From contig JAFGNN010000041.1 of assembly GCA_016926955.1 (NCBI GenBank), forward strand, positions 1 through 36,669: a stretch of DNA of 36,669 nt, written 5' to 3'. The stretch is from Spirochaetales bacterium (GTDB lineage Bacteria > Spirochaetota > Spirochaetia > Treponematales > UBA12059). Shown in pieces: positions 1 to 8,097 of the stretch; the stretch's first letter is position 1; each line of letters begins with the position of its first letter. The notes under the pieces were generated by a model. That model saw only the letters and a list, made by a program, of their open reading frames with translations. It did not search any database and was not told the DNA's origin. Made by a program: the position numbers and the translations under genes.

Positions 1-1597
1 CGAGGAATTCCCCGCCGTCTACGCTGACCTCGGTTCCCTGCGCGAAATCCCTCGACGCCCCGTTCGAGACCAGGCGTTCGAAGCGCACCGCGCCCGGACC
101 ACGGTCGAGCGTGAATTTCAGGACAAGCGGCGCTCCGGCGGTTCCGTTTGAATCGACCGGAACGAGCGTGAGCGTCCGCGCCCCGGAAGGCGCGGAATCC
201 GGGAGGCTGAAGGACCAGGCTTCGGAGGCCGGTTCCTCCACAGGCTCGGAGCCGTCGAGCGACCACCTGAGGGACGAGACGCCGTCATCGTCGGCGATGG
301 CGCCGCGGACCGTCTCACCGGGACGCAGGAAGCCTCCGGCCTCGGGATAGGCGACCGAGACGACGGGCAGGTCTGCCTTCGCGTCGACCTTGACCTGCAT
401 CGAAAGCTTGGTGAGGTTGCCGATCCGGTCGCGCGCGCTCAGTACCAGCTCGGCCTTCTCGCCCTTGACGGCGGAGGCGTCGAGCACCTTCATGAAGTAG
501 GGGTCGCCGGGCACCAGCTCGATCTCGCCGAGCTCTACGCCGCCGAAGCTGACGCTCAGGGACGCGATGCCTACCTCGTCGCGCGCCGCGCCGACCAGTG
601 CAAACTCGCCGTTGACGGCGAGTTCCGGGAGCGGGCGGGCGATCTCGATGGCGGGCTTGGTGTTGTCCACGTAGACCAGGCTCGCCGACATCTCGGTGGA
701 GCCCACGTCGTCCACCGCCCGGAGCCAGACCACCAGCGGTCCGTCCGGAAGCTTCGCGGTGTCGACCGGGATCGAGAACGCCGCCTTGGTGCGGTCCTTG
801 CCCTGCTTGAGGGAGAGCGGAGCCCAGGTGAGGCGGTCGTCGAGGGAGCATTCGACCGAACGTACGCCGTTCGCGTCGAACGCGGTCCCCTGCAACACCT
901 GCTTGCCGGCTACGATGGATCCGGGAACAGGATCCTCGATGGCGGCGAGGGGCTTCGTGCGGTCAAGGTCGAACGAGACCCGCGTTTCCGGACCGACAAG
1001 CCCGTTGATGTCGACGCCCCGGACCGCCAGGGTCCGCCTTCCGTCCTCGAGCCCGGCGGTTTCGAGCGCGTGGGACCAGAAGGCCCCGCCCGTGGCGGCC
1101 ACGAACTCGCCGCCGTCGAGCGACACCTCGACGCGCGCGACTCCGTCGTCGTCCGCGCAGGTGCCGACCACGTTGAAATCGCCGCCCGCTCGCATCAGCG
1201 GGAAGGGATTCACGATGTTCACGTTCGGATAGTCGGACTCGGGGTCGACGAAGACGTTGATCGGCTCGGGCCTGAGGACATTGCCGGCCGCGTCGACCCC
1301 TTCGACCACGACGTTGTACTTTCCGGGCTTGAGCCCGGACAGGTCGATGCGGCCCGACCAGTTCTCGAGGCCCTCCGCCGGAGCGAGGCCTCCGGGAAGG
1401 GGGCTCGCGGGGGCGGCCCCGTCGGGCGGAGACGCCGGGGCTTCGACGGGCGTGCCGCCACCGGCGGCGTCCTGCGAACCGGCGGGCAGGACCAGGCCGA
1501 TGACGACCGCCGCGGCAAGCAAGAGGCGAGACGCGAGCCGGCCCGCCGCGGCGTGCCGCCTGTTTCCGTCGCCCACAAGGTTCGGTCTGTCGTCCAT
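1..1597 (-). CDS. Secreted Ig-like repeat protein, 5' part (runs off the left edge)
   Basis: An open frame reads from an ATG at 1597 without a stop to base 1, giving 532 residues of a longer protein. The start follows an AGAGGG ribosome binding site. Residues about 24-40 form a hydrophobic signal segment (LLLAAAVVIGLVLP) followed by a low-complexity Gly/Ala/Pro linker. The rest consists of repeated beta-sandwich-like units of roughly 90 residues with recurring signatures such as 'D-x-x-G-V-x-S/R-V', 'A-x-D-x-x-G' and 'D-N/R-T-K-P-x-A/I'. These are typical of bacterial Ig-like domains in large exported proteins. It probably acts in the periplasm or at the cell surface, perhaps as an adhesin or scaffold. 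The binding partner cannot be told. The C-terminus, and any enzyme or anchor domain there, lies outside the window. Confidence 0.8.
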   Translation of the reverse strand, partial: MDDRPNLVGDGNRRHAAAGRLASRLLLAAAVVIGLVLPAGSQDAAGGGTPVEAPASPPDGAAPASPLPGGLAPAEGLENWSGRIDLSGLKPGKYNVVVEGVDAAGNVLRPEPINVFVDPESDYPNVNIVNPFPLMRAGGDFNVVGTCADDDGVARVEVSLDGGEFVAATGGAFWSHALETAGLEDGRRTLAVRGVDINGLVGPETRVSFDLDRTKPLAAIEDPVPGSIVAGKQVLQGTAFDANGVRSVECSLDDRLTWAPLSLKQGKDRTKAAFSIPVDTAKLPDGPLVVWLRAVDDVGSTEMSASLVYVDNTKPAIEIARPLPELAVNGEFALVGAARDEVGIASLSVSFGGVELGEIELVPGDPYFMKVLDASAVKGEKAELVLSARDRIGNLTKLSMQVKVDAKADLPVVSVAYPEAGGFLRPGETVRGAIADDDGVSSLRWSLDGSEPVEEPASEAWSFSLPDSAPSGARTLTLVPVDSNGTAGAPLVLKFTLDRGPGAVRFERLVSNGASRDFAQGTEVSVDGGEFL

Positions 1598-1708
1598 GGT
1601 TCCCTCTCGTGGTGACTCGCCTCGCGGGCCCGCCACCTAGTTCTCAGCATAGACGAATATCGGCTTTTTTTCCCCTCCCGGGGCGGCTGTACGCGCGAAA
1701 GGCCCGCG

Positions 1709-1736
1709 TTGACACCCCGGATTCGGAGTGTAGAAT
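1709..1736 (+). promoter_or_regulatory. Sigma-70 promoter of the TRAP operon, apparently leaderless
   Basis: A perfect -35 box TTGACA (1709-1714) is followed after 16 bp by TAGAAT (1731-1736). Only six bases (GGAACC) separate the -10 box from the tatT ATG at 1743. A transcript starting at the usual distance would begin at or within one base of the start codon, leaving no room for a Shine-Dalgarno sequence in the mRNA. Confidence 0.7.
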
Positions 1737-1742
1737 GGAACC

Positions 1743-2648
1743 ATGCCCACCCGCAGACCTCGGAACGTCGTTTTTACCCTCCTGCTCGCCCTTGTCCTGC
1801 TCTCGCTCCCGTCCTGCGCGATCGGCCGGATCGGGCTCCGCGCCACCGAGGCCATGCTCGGCGAGGAAGATCCGGAACTCGTCGCGGAAGCCTTGCCGGC
1901 CTATCTCAAGGCCGCCGAGATCCTCGCCGCCACCTGGCCCGACGACGAGGGCTACGCGCTCGCCGCCGCCGGCATGGAGCTGCTGTACGCGAGCTCCTTC
2001 CTCGCGCCGGAATCACGCTCCGTGCCCGACTCGCGCTGGGAAGAGCGCAAGCGCCTCGTGGACCGCGCGGGCCGGCTTTACGCTCGCGGAGCGTCCCGCG
2101 CCTGGGCGGTCCTTGAACGTCGGGTGCCGGAGCTGCGGAAGCGGCTGGCGAGCGGGGACGGGTCCCGGCTTCCGCGGTTCCGCATCAAGGACGTTCCCGC
2201 CCTGTACTACGCCGCGGCCGGATCGCTCGGCGCCTTCTCGCTCGATCCTTTCGACCCGGAGCGGGCCGCCCTGCTCGGACCGGCCCTGGCCCTGCTGGAG
2301 CGGGCGCTCGAGCTGGACCCGGCCTGGGACCGCGGGGCGCTCCAGTCGCTCCTGATCCAGATCGCCCCTTCGCTGCCCGATGAGCTGGGCGGAGGGTACG
2401 CGCGAGCCGAAGCGGCCTATGCCCTCGCCCGTGAATACTCCCGGGGCTTGAAAGCTGACATCCATGTCGCATGGGCACGTTCCGTTTGCGTTCCCCGCGG
2501 CGATTACGATGGGTTCGAAGCCGCCTGCCTGAGCGCCCTGGCGGTCGATCCGGACGCCTTGCCCGAGGCGAGGCTCTCCAACATCCTCTCGCGACGCGAA
2601 GCCGAGGCCCTGCTCGCCGCCGCGGAGGACATCTTCCTCATCTTCTGA
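1743..2648 (+). CDS. tatT: TatT-family lipoprotein, TRAP transporter accessory component
   Basis: A 301-residue protein beginning with a positively charged N-terminus, a hydrophobic stretch and a lipobox LPSC with the acylated cysteine at residue 25, so a lipoprotein facing the periplasm. The body is almost entirely alpha-helical with TPR-like Ala/Leu/Glu-rich repeats and matches the TRAP-associated TatT component family described in Treponema pallidum. There it forms a trimer with pores and partners the substrate-binding protein TatP. The next two genes encode that binding protein and the permease, which supports the assignment strongly. The stop is 37 bp before the next start. The family's proposed role is to pass hydrophobic ligands to the binding protein; that is inference here. 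The start is the only ATG that keeps the whole signal peptide, and it sits directly after the promoter. Confidence 0.85.
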   Translation: MPTRRPRNVVFTLLLALVLLSLPSCAIGRIGLRATEAMLGEEDPELVAEALPAYLKAAEILAATWPDDEGYALAAAGMELLYASSFLAPESRSVPDSRWEERKRLVDRAGRLYARGASRAWAVLERRVPELRKRLASGDGSRLPRFRIKDVPALYYAAAGSLGAFSLDPFDPERAALLGPALALLERALELDPAWDRGALQSLLIQIAPSLPDELGGGYARAEAAYALAREYSRGLKADIHVAWARSVCVPRGDYDGFEAACLSALAVDPDALPEARLSNILSRREAEALLAAAEDIFLIF

Positions 2649-2685
2649 CTGTCCGCCTGATGCGGATATCCCATGGAGGCTCCCG

Positions 2686-3678
2686 ATGAAGCGCAACGTG
2701 CTCGTTCCACTCCTCGCGCTCGCGCTGACCTGCGCGGCCGCGGAAGCCCAGGTCCTTCAGATCAAGATCGCCACGGTCGCCCCGGAGAACAGCCCCTGGG
2801 CGACAGGCCTTCGCAAGCTCGCCGCCGACTGGGAGCGAGTCTCATCGGGCCGGATCGCGGTCAAGCTCTATCTCGGCACGCCGGGCGACGAGGCTGACAT
2901 ACTCCAGAAGATGCGCTTCGGGCTCGACGCCGGCGTGCTCTCGTCGACATCCATCGCGCGCATCACCGAGGACGTCATGGCCCTCAGCTTGCCCGGCCTG
3001 CTCGTCGACGACGCTTCCATAGAGCGGGGCCTCTCCGCGGCGCGCCCCATCCTCGAGCGCGAGATAGCGAAGGAAGGCATGGTCGTGGTCGCCTGGACAA
3101 AGGCCGGCTGGGCCCGAATCTTCTCGCGCAAGCCCATCGACTCGGTCGCAGCCTTCAAGGGGCTGCGCTTCGCCGTTCCATCTGACGACAGCCACCTGAC
3201 CCCCATACTCCAGGGCCTCGGCGCGGTGCCGATCCGCACCGAGACGAGCGCCGTCATCCAAAGGCTTACCACGGGCGCCCTCGACGCGATGGTCTACAGC
3301 CCTCTCTTGGTCTCGGCGCAATGGTCCTTCTTCAGGTCGAGCATCGCCGCGGTCTCCGATGATCCCGTCGCCCCGGTCTTCGGCGCCCTCGTCGTCACGA
3401 AGAAAACCTGGGACAAGGTCCCCGCGGAGCTCAAGCCCGCTTTGATCGCTGCCGCAGAGGCGGCCGCCGAGGAAATCTCGCGGGAAAGCGACCGCTACGA
3501 GGAACTCGGCATCGCCGCGATGGTCAGGGACGGCCTCGTGCGGACCAAGCTCGACGCCGCCGCGGCCGCGGAATGGCGCCGGACCTTCGCCGTCACGAGG
3601 GACCGCTACGCCCCGACGCTCTTCTCCAAGGAGATCGTGGACGCCCTCATGCGCGCCGCAGGGGCTTCCGCGCCATGA
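2686..3678 (+). CDS. dctP: TRAP transporter periplasmic substrate-binding protein (DctP/TatP type)
   Basis: 330 residues with a cleavable signal peptide (hydrophobic residues 5-19, cleavage likely after AEA at residue 21). The mature part is a DctP-family solute-binding protein: an early 'IKIATVAPENSPW' strand-helix, 'GDEADILQKMRFG', and the hinge region 'FKGLRFAVPSDD' near 158-168. It would capture a ligand in the periplasm and give it to the QM permease encoded next. At the position where classic carboxylate-binding members carry the ligand arginine (the pattern G-x-K-I-R) this protein has G-L-R-F-A, so Ala163 stands there. That fits the TatT-linked subgroup, thought to bind hydrophobic rather than organic-acid ligands. 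A good GGAG ribosome binding site lies upstream. The last bases overlap the permease start (ATGA). The ligand is unknown. Confidence 0.88.
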   Translation: MKRNVLVPLLALALTCAAAEAQVLQIKIATVAPENSPWATGLRKLAADWERVSSGRIAVKLYLGTPGDEADILQKMRFGLDAGVLSSTSIARITEDVMALSLPGLLVDDASIERGLSAARPILEREIAKEGMVVVAWTKAGWARIFSRKPIDSVAAFKGLRFAVPSDDSHLTPILQGLGAVPIRTETSAVIQRLTTGALDAMVYSPLLVSAQWSFFRSSIAAVSDDPVAPVFGALVVTKKTWDKVPAELKPALIAAAEAAAEEISRESDRYEELGIAAMVRDGLVRTKLDAAAAAEWRRTFAVTRDRYAPTLFSKEIVDALMRAAGASAP

Positions 3679-5573
3679 GCGACCATATCGCCCTGCCACA
3701 GGACTCCGCTTCCCGAGCCTCGGCCGTCGCGGCCGGCGCCGCCTGGATCGCGGCGATCCTCATGGTCGGCGCGCCGGTGCTGAATTTCTTCGCGGTCCTG
3801 CTTTTCGGCAGGGGCTTCGCGGAGGCTTCCATGTTCTCGCAGCACCTCGGCGTGGTGCTGGCCTTCGCCGGCGCGGTCATGGCCTCGGCCTCCCGCTCGC
3901 ACCTGGCCCTCGGCGCGCGCTCGCGCGAGATCAAGGGCGGCCACGGCCTCCGCGAGGGCTTTGTGCTCACGAGTTCGGTGGCAGTCGAGACCATCTGGGC
4001 GATTTCCGGGCTCTCGCTCGCCCTGCTGGGCTTCGGGGACGAGAAGGTCGGATTCCTGAGGGTGAGCCACCTGGCCTGGGCCTTCCCGATCGGGTTCCTG
4101 GGCATGGCCGTGGCGGACCTCGCGGCCAGCCCCCTCCCCTTCCCCGGACGCCTCCTCTCCGCCGTCGCCGGCATGGGATCCGGCCTCATCCTCGCCGGGG
4201 GCTCGGCGGCGAACGTCGCGTACGCGTTCGGATCCTCGGCGGCCTTCCTCGAGGGCTGGGCTGCCCTTTCGAGCGTCGTCGCGACCTGGGCCGCGTGGCC
4301 GCTCGCGCTGGCGCTCGTCGCGGCGGGTTTGCTCGGCGCGCCGCTCTTCGTGGTCATGGCGGGACTGGCCGCGGCGCTCTTCGTCAAGGACGGCATGGTC
4401 GTCGAGCTGGCCGCGAGCGAATCGTGGAGCATGCTCCGCAGCGCGAACGTCGCGGCCATACCGGTCTTCACCCTGACCGGCTTCCTGCTCGCCGCCTCGC
4501 GCTCCGGCGACCGCCTGGTCACGCTGTTCCGCTCGGCCTTCCACCGCATGCCCGGAGGCTCCGTGGTGGCGGCGGTGGTCGTGTGCGCCTTCTTCTCCAC
4601 CTTCACCGGCTCCAACGGCGTCGCCATCCTGGCGCTCGGTCCCGTGCTCGCCTTCGCCATCTCGAAGGGCGAAGGCATGGCCGAGGACAAGGCGCAGGGC
4701 CTCGTGACGGCGAGCGGCTCCATCGGCCTGCTCTTCCCGCCGAGCCTGGCGGTCATCGTCTACGGCGTCACGGCGCAGTTCGTCTACGGCCCCGGCCGCG
4801 CCATCGACCTCATGGACTTCTTCCGCGGCGGACTCATTCCGGGCCTCCTCTTCGTGCTGGCCACCATCGCCACCGGACTCGTTCCGCTCTGGGGACGCGG
4901 CAAACAGCCGCGCGAGGAGCCCGCGACGAAGACGGGACGCGCCATGCTGGACGCGATCCCGGAGCTCGCCCTCCCGCTCCTCATCGCCCTCCTCTTCTTC
5001 ACCGGGTCCGCCGGCGTGTTCGAGATCGGCGCGCTCTCGGTCACCTGGGTGCTCGCCTGGGGCTTCATCCGCAAGGAGTACAGCCTCGCCGGGCTGCTCG
5101 CTGCCGGACGCAGGGCCTTCCCGGTCATCGGCGGCACCCTCGTGCTGCTCGCTGCGGCCCGCGGGCTCTCCTACTTCATCATCGACGCAGGCATCCCCTC
5201 GCTCGTGACGGGTTTCGTCACGACCTGGATCACCTCGCGCCACGTCTTCCTCCTGGCCCTGACCCTCGTACTGCTCGCCGCCGGCTGCGTCATGGACGTG
5301 TTCTCGGCGGTCCTTGTGCTCGCGCCGCTCGTCATACCCGCGGCGGACCTCTACGGCATCCACCCGGTTCACCTGTCCGCGATCTTCATCTCGAACCTGG
5401 CGGTGGGCTTCCTGACGCCGCCCGTGGGCATGAACCTTTTCCTCGGCAGCTACGCCTTCGGGCGCCCCCTCTGGTCCGTCTGGCGCTCCGCCCGCCGCTT
5501 CTTCCTCGTGCAGCTGGCCATCGCGCTCGCCGTGGCCTACCTGCCCTTCCTCAGCCTCTCGTTCGTGAAGTGA
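3675..5573 (+). CDS. dctM: TRAP transporter permease, DctQ-DctM fusion
   Basis: 632 residues from the ATG at 3675, which overlaps the stop of the binding-protein gene as ATGA and implies translational coupling. The first 160-170 residues form four hydrophobic segments like the small DctQ subunit. The remainder is a DctM-like large subunit with about a dozen membrane segments, including 'FSTFTGSNGVAILALGP' and the late 'GFLTPPVGMNLFLGSYAFG' motif characteristic of the family. Length fits a fused QM protein. It would import the substrate in symport with Na+ or H+ across the inner membrane. An in-frame extension upstream to 3573 would lie inside the previous gene and is rejected in favour of the coupled start. 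Confidence 0.9.
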   Translation: MSDHIALPQDSASRASAVAAGAAWIAAILMVGAPVLNFFAVLLFGRGFAEASMFSQHLGVVLAFAGAVMASASRSHLALGARSREIKGGHGLREGFVLTSSVAVETIWAISGLSLALLGFGDEKVGFLRVSHLAWAFPIGFLGMAVADLAASPLPFPGRLLSAVAGMGSGLILAGGSAANVAYAFGSSAAFLEGWAALSSVVATWAAWPLALALVAAGLLGAPLFVVMAGLAAALFVKDGMVVELAASESWSMLRSANVAAIPVFTLTGFLLAASRSGDRLVTLFRSAFHRMPGGSVVAAVVVCAFFSTFTGSNGVAILALGPVLAFAISKGEGMAEDKAQGLVTASGSIGLLFPPSLAVIVYGVTAQFVYGPGRAIDLMDFFRGGLIPGLLFVLATIATGLVPLWGRGKQPREEPATKTGRAMLDAIPELALPLLIALLFFTGSAGVFEIGALSVTWVLAWGFIRKEYSLAGLLAAGRRAFPVIGGTLVLLAAARGLSYFIIDAGIPSLVTGFVTTWITSRHVFLLALTLVLLAAGCVMDVFSAVLVLAPLVIPAADLYGIHPVHLSAIFISNLAVGFLTPPVGMNLFLGSYAFGRPLWSVWRSARRFFLVQLAIALAVAYLPFLSLSFVK

Positions 5574-5581
5574 GGGCCCGC

Positions 5582-6373
5582 ATGAAGATACCCGTCCTGC
5601 CCGACCTGCGCCTCCACCCCGGCGCCCTCCCCATCGACGAGGCGCCGGAGGGGGCGCGCGGCGCGGTGCTCTACGTCCACGGCTTCACCGGCTATCCGGG
5701 CGAGGCGAGGCCCCTGGCGGACAGGCTGCTCCGCGCGGGATGGGCCTTTTGCGCGCCGCGCCTTCCGGGGCATGGCAGCAATCGTGCCGATTTCCTGTCG
5801 ACGACCAGGCGCGACTGGCTCAGGCGCTCGGTCGACGCCCTGCTCGAGCTCCGTTCGCGCTTCCCGCTCGTTCACGTCTGCGGACATTCCATGGGCGGCC
5901 TGCTCGCGACCATGGCCGCCGCGCGGGTGCCGGTCGACGGGCTCGTGCTCCTCGCGCCGGGCTTCCTCCTTCCCGAGCGCATCAAGGTCGCCCCCTTCCT
6001 CGCCCCCTTCGTCCCCTTCGTGCGCCGAGGCCTCCCCGTTCCGGCCTGGGACGCGGAGGAACCCCGCCGGACCTATCACGCCGAATACCGCTCCGACGAC
6101 ATGGTGCGGCCGGCCGCCGAGCTCCTCAGGCTCTCGCGCGAGGCGCTGCGGGAACTGCCAGCCATCCGCTGCCGCATTCTCGCCGTCGGGGCCGAGAACG
6201 ACCGCTCGGTTCCGGCCCGCGTTGTCGACCTGGTCAGGGAGCGCGCGACGGGAGCCGCGTCGGTGGAGACCGAAGTCATGGAGGGCGTCGGGCACCTGTT
6301 CCACTTTGTCGACGATCCCGACCGGGCCGCCGCGCGCGTGCTCCGCTTCCTCGCGGGCGGGCGGGAGGCTTGA
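5582..6373 (+). CDS. Alpha/beta hydrolase, carboxylesterase / monoacylglycerol lipase-like
   Basis: 263 residues starting 8 bp after the permease stop, so the fourth gene of the TRAP operon. The fold signatures are clear: oxyanion strand 'LYVHGFTGYPGE' (30-41), nucleophile elbow GHSMG with Ser103, and probable acid Asp207 ('GAENDRSVP') and His238 ('GVGHLFHF'). There is no signal peptide, so it is cytoplasmic. It most resembles Est30-type carboxylesterases and monoacylglycerol lipases acting on short acyl esters. Its place behind a TatT-type transporter suggests, as inference only, that it processes an imported acylated or hydrophobic compound. Confidence 0.85.
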   Translation: MKIPVLPDLRLHPGALPIDEAPEGARGAVLYVHGFTGYPGEARPLADRLLRAGWAFCAPRLPGHGSNRADFLSTTRRDWLRRSVDALLELRSRFPLVHVCGHSMGGLLATMAAARVPVDGLVLLAPGFLLPERIKVAPFLAPFVPFVRRGLPVPAWDAEEPRRTYHAEYRSDDMVRPAAELLRLSREALRELPAIRCRILAVGAENDRSVPARVVDLVRERATGAASVETEVMEGVGHLFHFVDDPDRAAARVLRFLAGGREA

Positions 6374-6413
6374 GGCGAGCGGCCGGGCCGGCGTGACGCC
6401 AGCCGGGCTCCCC

Positions 6414-6443
6414 TTGCCTCCCCCAGCCTCCATGTCGCATACT
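6414..6443 (+). promoter_or_regulatory. Candidate sigma-70 promoter of rnhA
   Basis: TTGCCT (6414-6419), 18 bp spacer, CATACT (6438-6443). It lies in the 106-bp gap between the hydrolase stop and the rnhA start, leaving a leader of about 30 nt with a GAGG motif. Confidence 0.45.
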
Positions 6444-6479
6444 GCGGGGCCAAAACCAGAGCGAAGAGGTCTCCCTTCC

Positions 6480-6920
6480 ATGGATCCCATCATCATCTAC
6501 ACGGACGGCGCCTGCTCCGGCAACCCCGGCCCCGGCGGTTGGGCTTTCGTGGTCGTCACGCCCGCCGAACGCGAGGGCTCGGGCGCCGAGCGCACCACGA
6601 CCAACAACCGCATGGAGCTCATGGCCGTCATCGAGGCGCTCAAGACCGTCCGCGGAGCCGAAGGGCCCGTCGAGGTCCGCACCGACAGCCAGTACGTCAA
6701 GAACGGCATCACTCAGTGGATATCCGGCTGGAAGCGGAACGGCTGGCGCACGGCCTCGAAAACGCCGGTCAAGAACAAGGAGCTGTGGGTGGAACTCGAC
6801 GCCCTTGTCGCCGAGACGCGCGCCAGCTTCGTGTGGGTGGAGGGACATGCCGGCGAGAAATACAACGAGCGCTGCGACGAGCTCGCCCGCGAAGCCATCG
6901 CCGCCCTCTCCCGCCGCTGA
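6480..6920 (+). CDS. rnhA: Ribonuclease HI
   Basis: 146 residues, the usual length of bacterial RNase HI. It cleaves the RNA strand of RNA-DNA hybrids in primers and R-loops. The catalytic set is intact: Asp9 in 'YTDGACSGNPGPGG', Glu46 in 'NNRMELMA', Asp69 in 'RTDSQYV', His123 in 'EGHAGEKYNE' and Asp133. The basic handle region ('WISGWKRNGWRTASKTPVKNKELW', written here as motifs around 80-103) is also present. The ATG at 6480 is chosen because the protein starts two residues before the first beta strand as in homologues. The open frame extends far upstream but only through non-homologous sequence. Confidence 0.95.
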   Translation: MDPIIIYTDGACSGNPGPGGWAFVVVTPAEREGSGAERTTTNNRMELMAVIEALKTVRGAEGPVEVRTDSQYVKNGITQWISGWKRNGWRTASKTPVKNKELWVELDALVAETRASFVWVEGHAGEKYNERCDELAREAIAALSRR

Positions 6921-6933
6921 CCGAAGATAAAAG

Positions 6934-7046
6934 AAACCACGGAGGCACGGAGGCCGGGAGGGAAGAGGGAGCGGGAAATGATCGAGGCTCGATCAAGTTC
7001 CTTGCCTGTCTCCTCTTCGCTCCGTGCCTCTGTGACTCCGTGGTTT
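6934..7046. repeat. Long imperfect inverted repeat between rnhA and fba
   Basis: The left arm starting AAACCACGGAGGCACGGAG (6934-6952) pairs with the right arm ending CTCCGTGGTTT (7036-7046); CTCCGTGCCTC stands at 7020-7030. The arms differ by one extra 8-base unit in the right arm. The inner parts (GGGAAGAGGGAGC against CTCCTCTTCGCTCC) pair less well. The centre holds the small palindrome GATCGAG-G-CTCGATC. The element fills the gap between two convergent genes. Similar 'CCACGGAGGCACGGAG' palindromic intergenic elements are common in many unrelated bacterial genomes. It may serve as a bidirectional terminator, but no long T-run follows either arm. Confidence 0.75.
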
Positions 7047-7066
7047 GATTCGACGGAGAATAGGCG

Positions 7067-8071
7067 TCAGGCGCGGCCGGCGGAGCCGAGCACTTCCTTG
7101 TTCTTGTGCGAGTAGAGCTTCTTGAGCTCGTCGCGGGCGGGGCCGAGGTACTTGCGGGGATCGAACTCGTCCGGCTTCTCGCTGAAGACCTTTCGGATCA
7201 GCGCGGTCATGGCGAGGCGGCCGTCGGAGTCGATGTTGATCTTGCAGACGGCGCTGGCCGCGGCCTTGCGCAGCTGCTCCTCGGGAATGCCGACCGAGTC
7301 GTCGAGCTTGCCGCCGTACTGCTCGATCATCTTGATGTACTCCACCGGCACGCTCGAGGAGCCGTGCAGGACGATGGGGAAGCCGGGGATGCGCTTCTCG
7401 ATCTCCTCGAGGATGTCGAAGCGGAGCGGCGGGGGAACGAGGACACCGTCGGCGCTGCGGGTGCACTGCTCCGGCTTGAACTTGGCGCGGCCGTGGCTCG
7501 TGCCGATCGAGATGGCCAGGGAGTCGACGCCGGTCTTCTTCACGAAGTCCTCGACCTCGTCGGGCTGGGTATAGTGGCTGTGTTCGGACGAAACGTCGTC
7601 CTCGACGCCCGCGAGCACGCCGAGCTCGCCCTCGACCGAGACGTAGTCCTTGCGCGAATGCGCGTAGTCGCAGACCTTCTTGGTGAGCGCGACGTTCTCG
7701 TCGTAGGGAAGGTGCGAGCCGTCGATCATGACACTCGAGAAGCCGTTCTCGATGCAGTCGACGCAGAGCTCGTAGCTGTCGCCGTGGTCCAGGTGCAGGA
7801 CGATGGGGACACCCGCGCCCTTCGTGAGCTCCTTAGCGTACTCCACGGCGCCGCGGGCCATGTGCCGGAGCAGGGTCGCGTTGGCGTATTTGCGCGCGCC
7901 CGAAGACACCTGCAGGATGACCGGACTCGCCGTCTCCGCGCAGGCCTGCAAGATGGCCTGGAGCTGCTCCATGTTGTTGAAATTGTAGGCGGGAATGGCG
8001 TAGCCGCCCGCCACCGCTTTCTTGAAGAGGTCGACCGTGTTTACGAGGCCGAGCTCCTTGTAGCTGGTCAT
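7067..8071 (-). CDS. fba: Fructose-bisphosphate aldolase, class II
   Basis: 334 residues. It cleaves fructose-1,6-bisphosphate to glyceraldehyde-3-phosphate and dihydroxyacetone phosphate in glycolysis, using zinc. Visible family signatures are 'AIPAYNFNNMEQ' (25-36), the metal/catalytic motif 'LHLDHGDS' with Asp95 and His96, 'SVMIDGSHLPYDENV', the glutamate-rich 'SVEGELGVLAG', the zinc histidine in 'GTSHG' (His193), and 'VLHGSSSVP'. The chosen ATG at 8071 follows an AAGGAG ribosome binding site at ideal spacing. The frame stays open further upstream but loses homology. The insertion 'DDVSSEHSHYTQPDEV' and the overall length are as in the longer class II subgroup found in spirochaetes. Confidence 0.95.
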   Translation of the reverse strand: MTSYKELGLVNTVDLFKKAVAGGYAIPAYNFNNMEQLQAILQACAETASPVILQVSSGARKYANATLLRHMARGAVEYAKELTKGAGVPIVLHLDHGDSYELCVDCIENGFSSVMIDGSHLPYDENVALTKKVCDYAHSRKDYVSVEGELGVLAGVEDDVSSEHSHYTQPDEVEDFVKKTGVDSLAISIGTSHGRAKFKPEQCTRSADGVLVPPPLRFDILEEIEKRIPGFPIVLHGSSSVPVEYIKMIEQYGGKLDDSVGIPEEQLRKAAASAVCKINIDSDGRLAMTALIRKVFSEKPDEFDPRKYLGPARDELKKLYSHKNKEVLGSAGRA

Positions 8072-8097
8072 AGGGTTCTCCTTGAAAAGGATATCGT

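Noticed and set aside
3606-5372. 588-codon minus-strand ORF opposite the TRAP permease
   Set aside because: A GC-rich shadow frame dominated by Glu, Arg and Gly; the plus strand has a complete membrane protein.
6940-7048. Small peptides such as NHGGTEAGREEG and CLLFAPCLCDSVV read from the rnhA-fba gap
   Set aside because: They are translations of the palindromic intergenic element, a known source of false small proteins.
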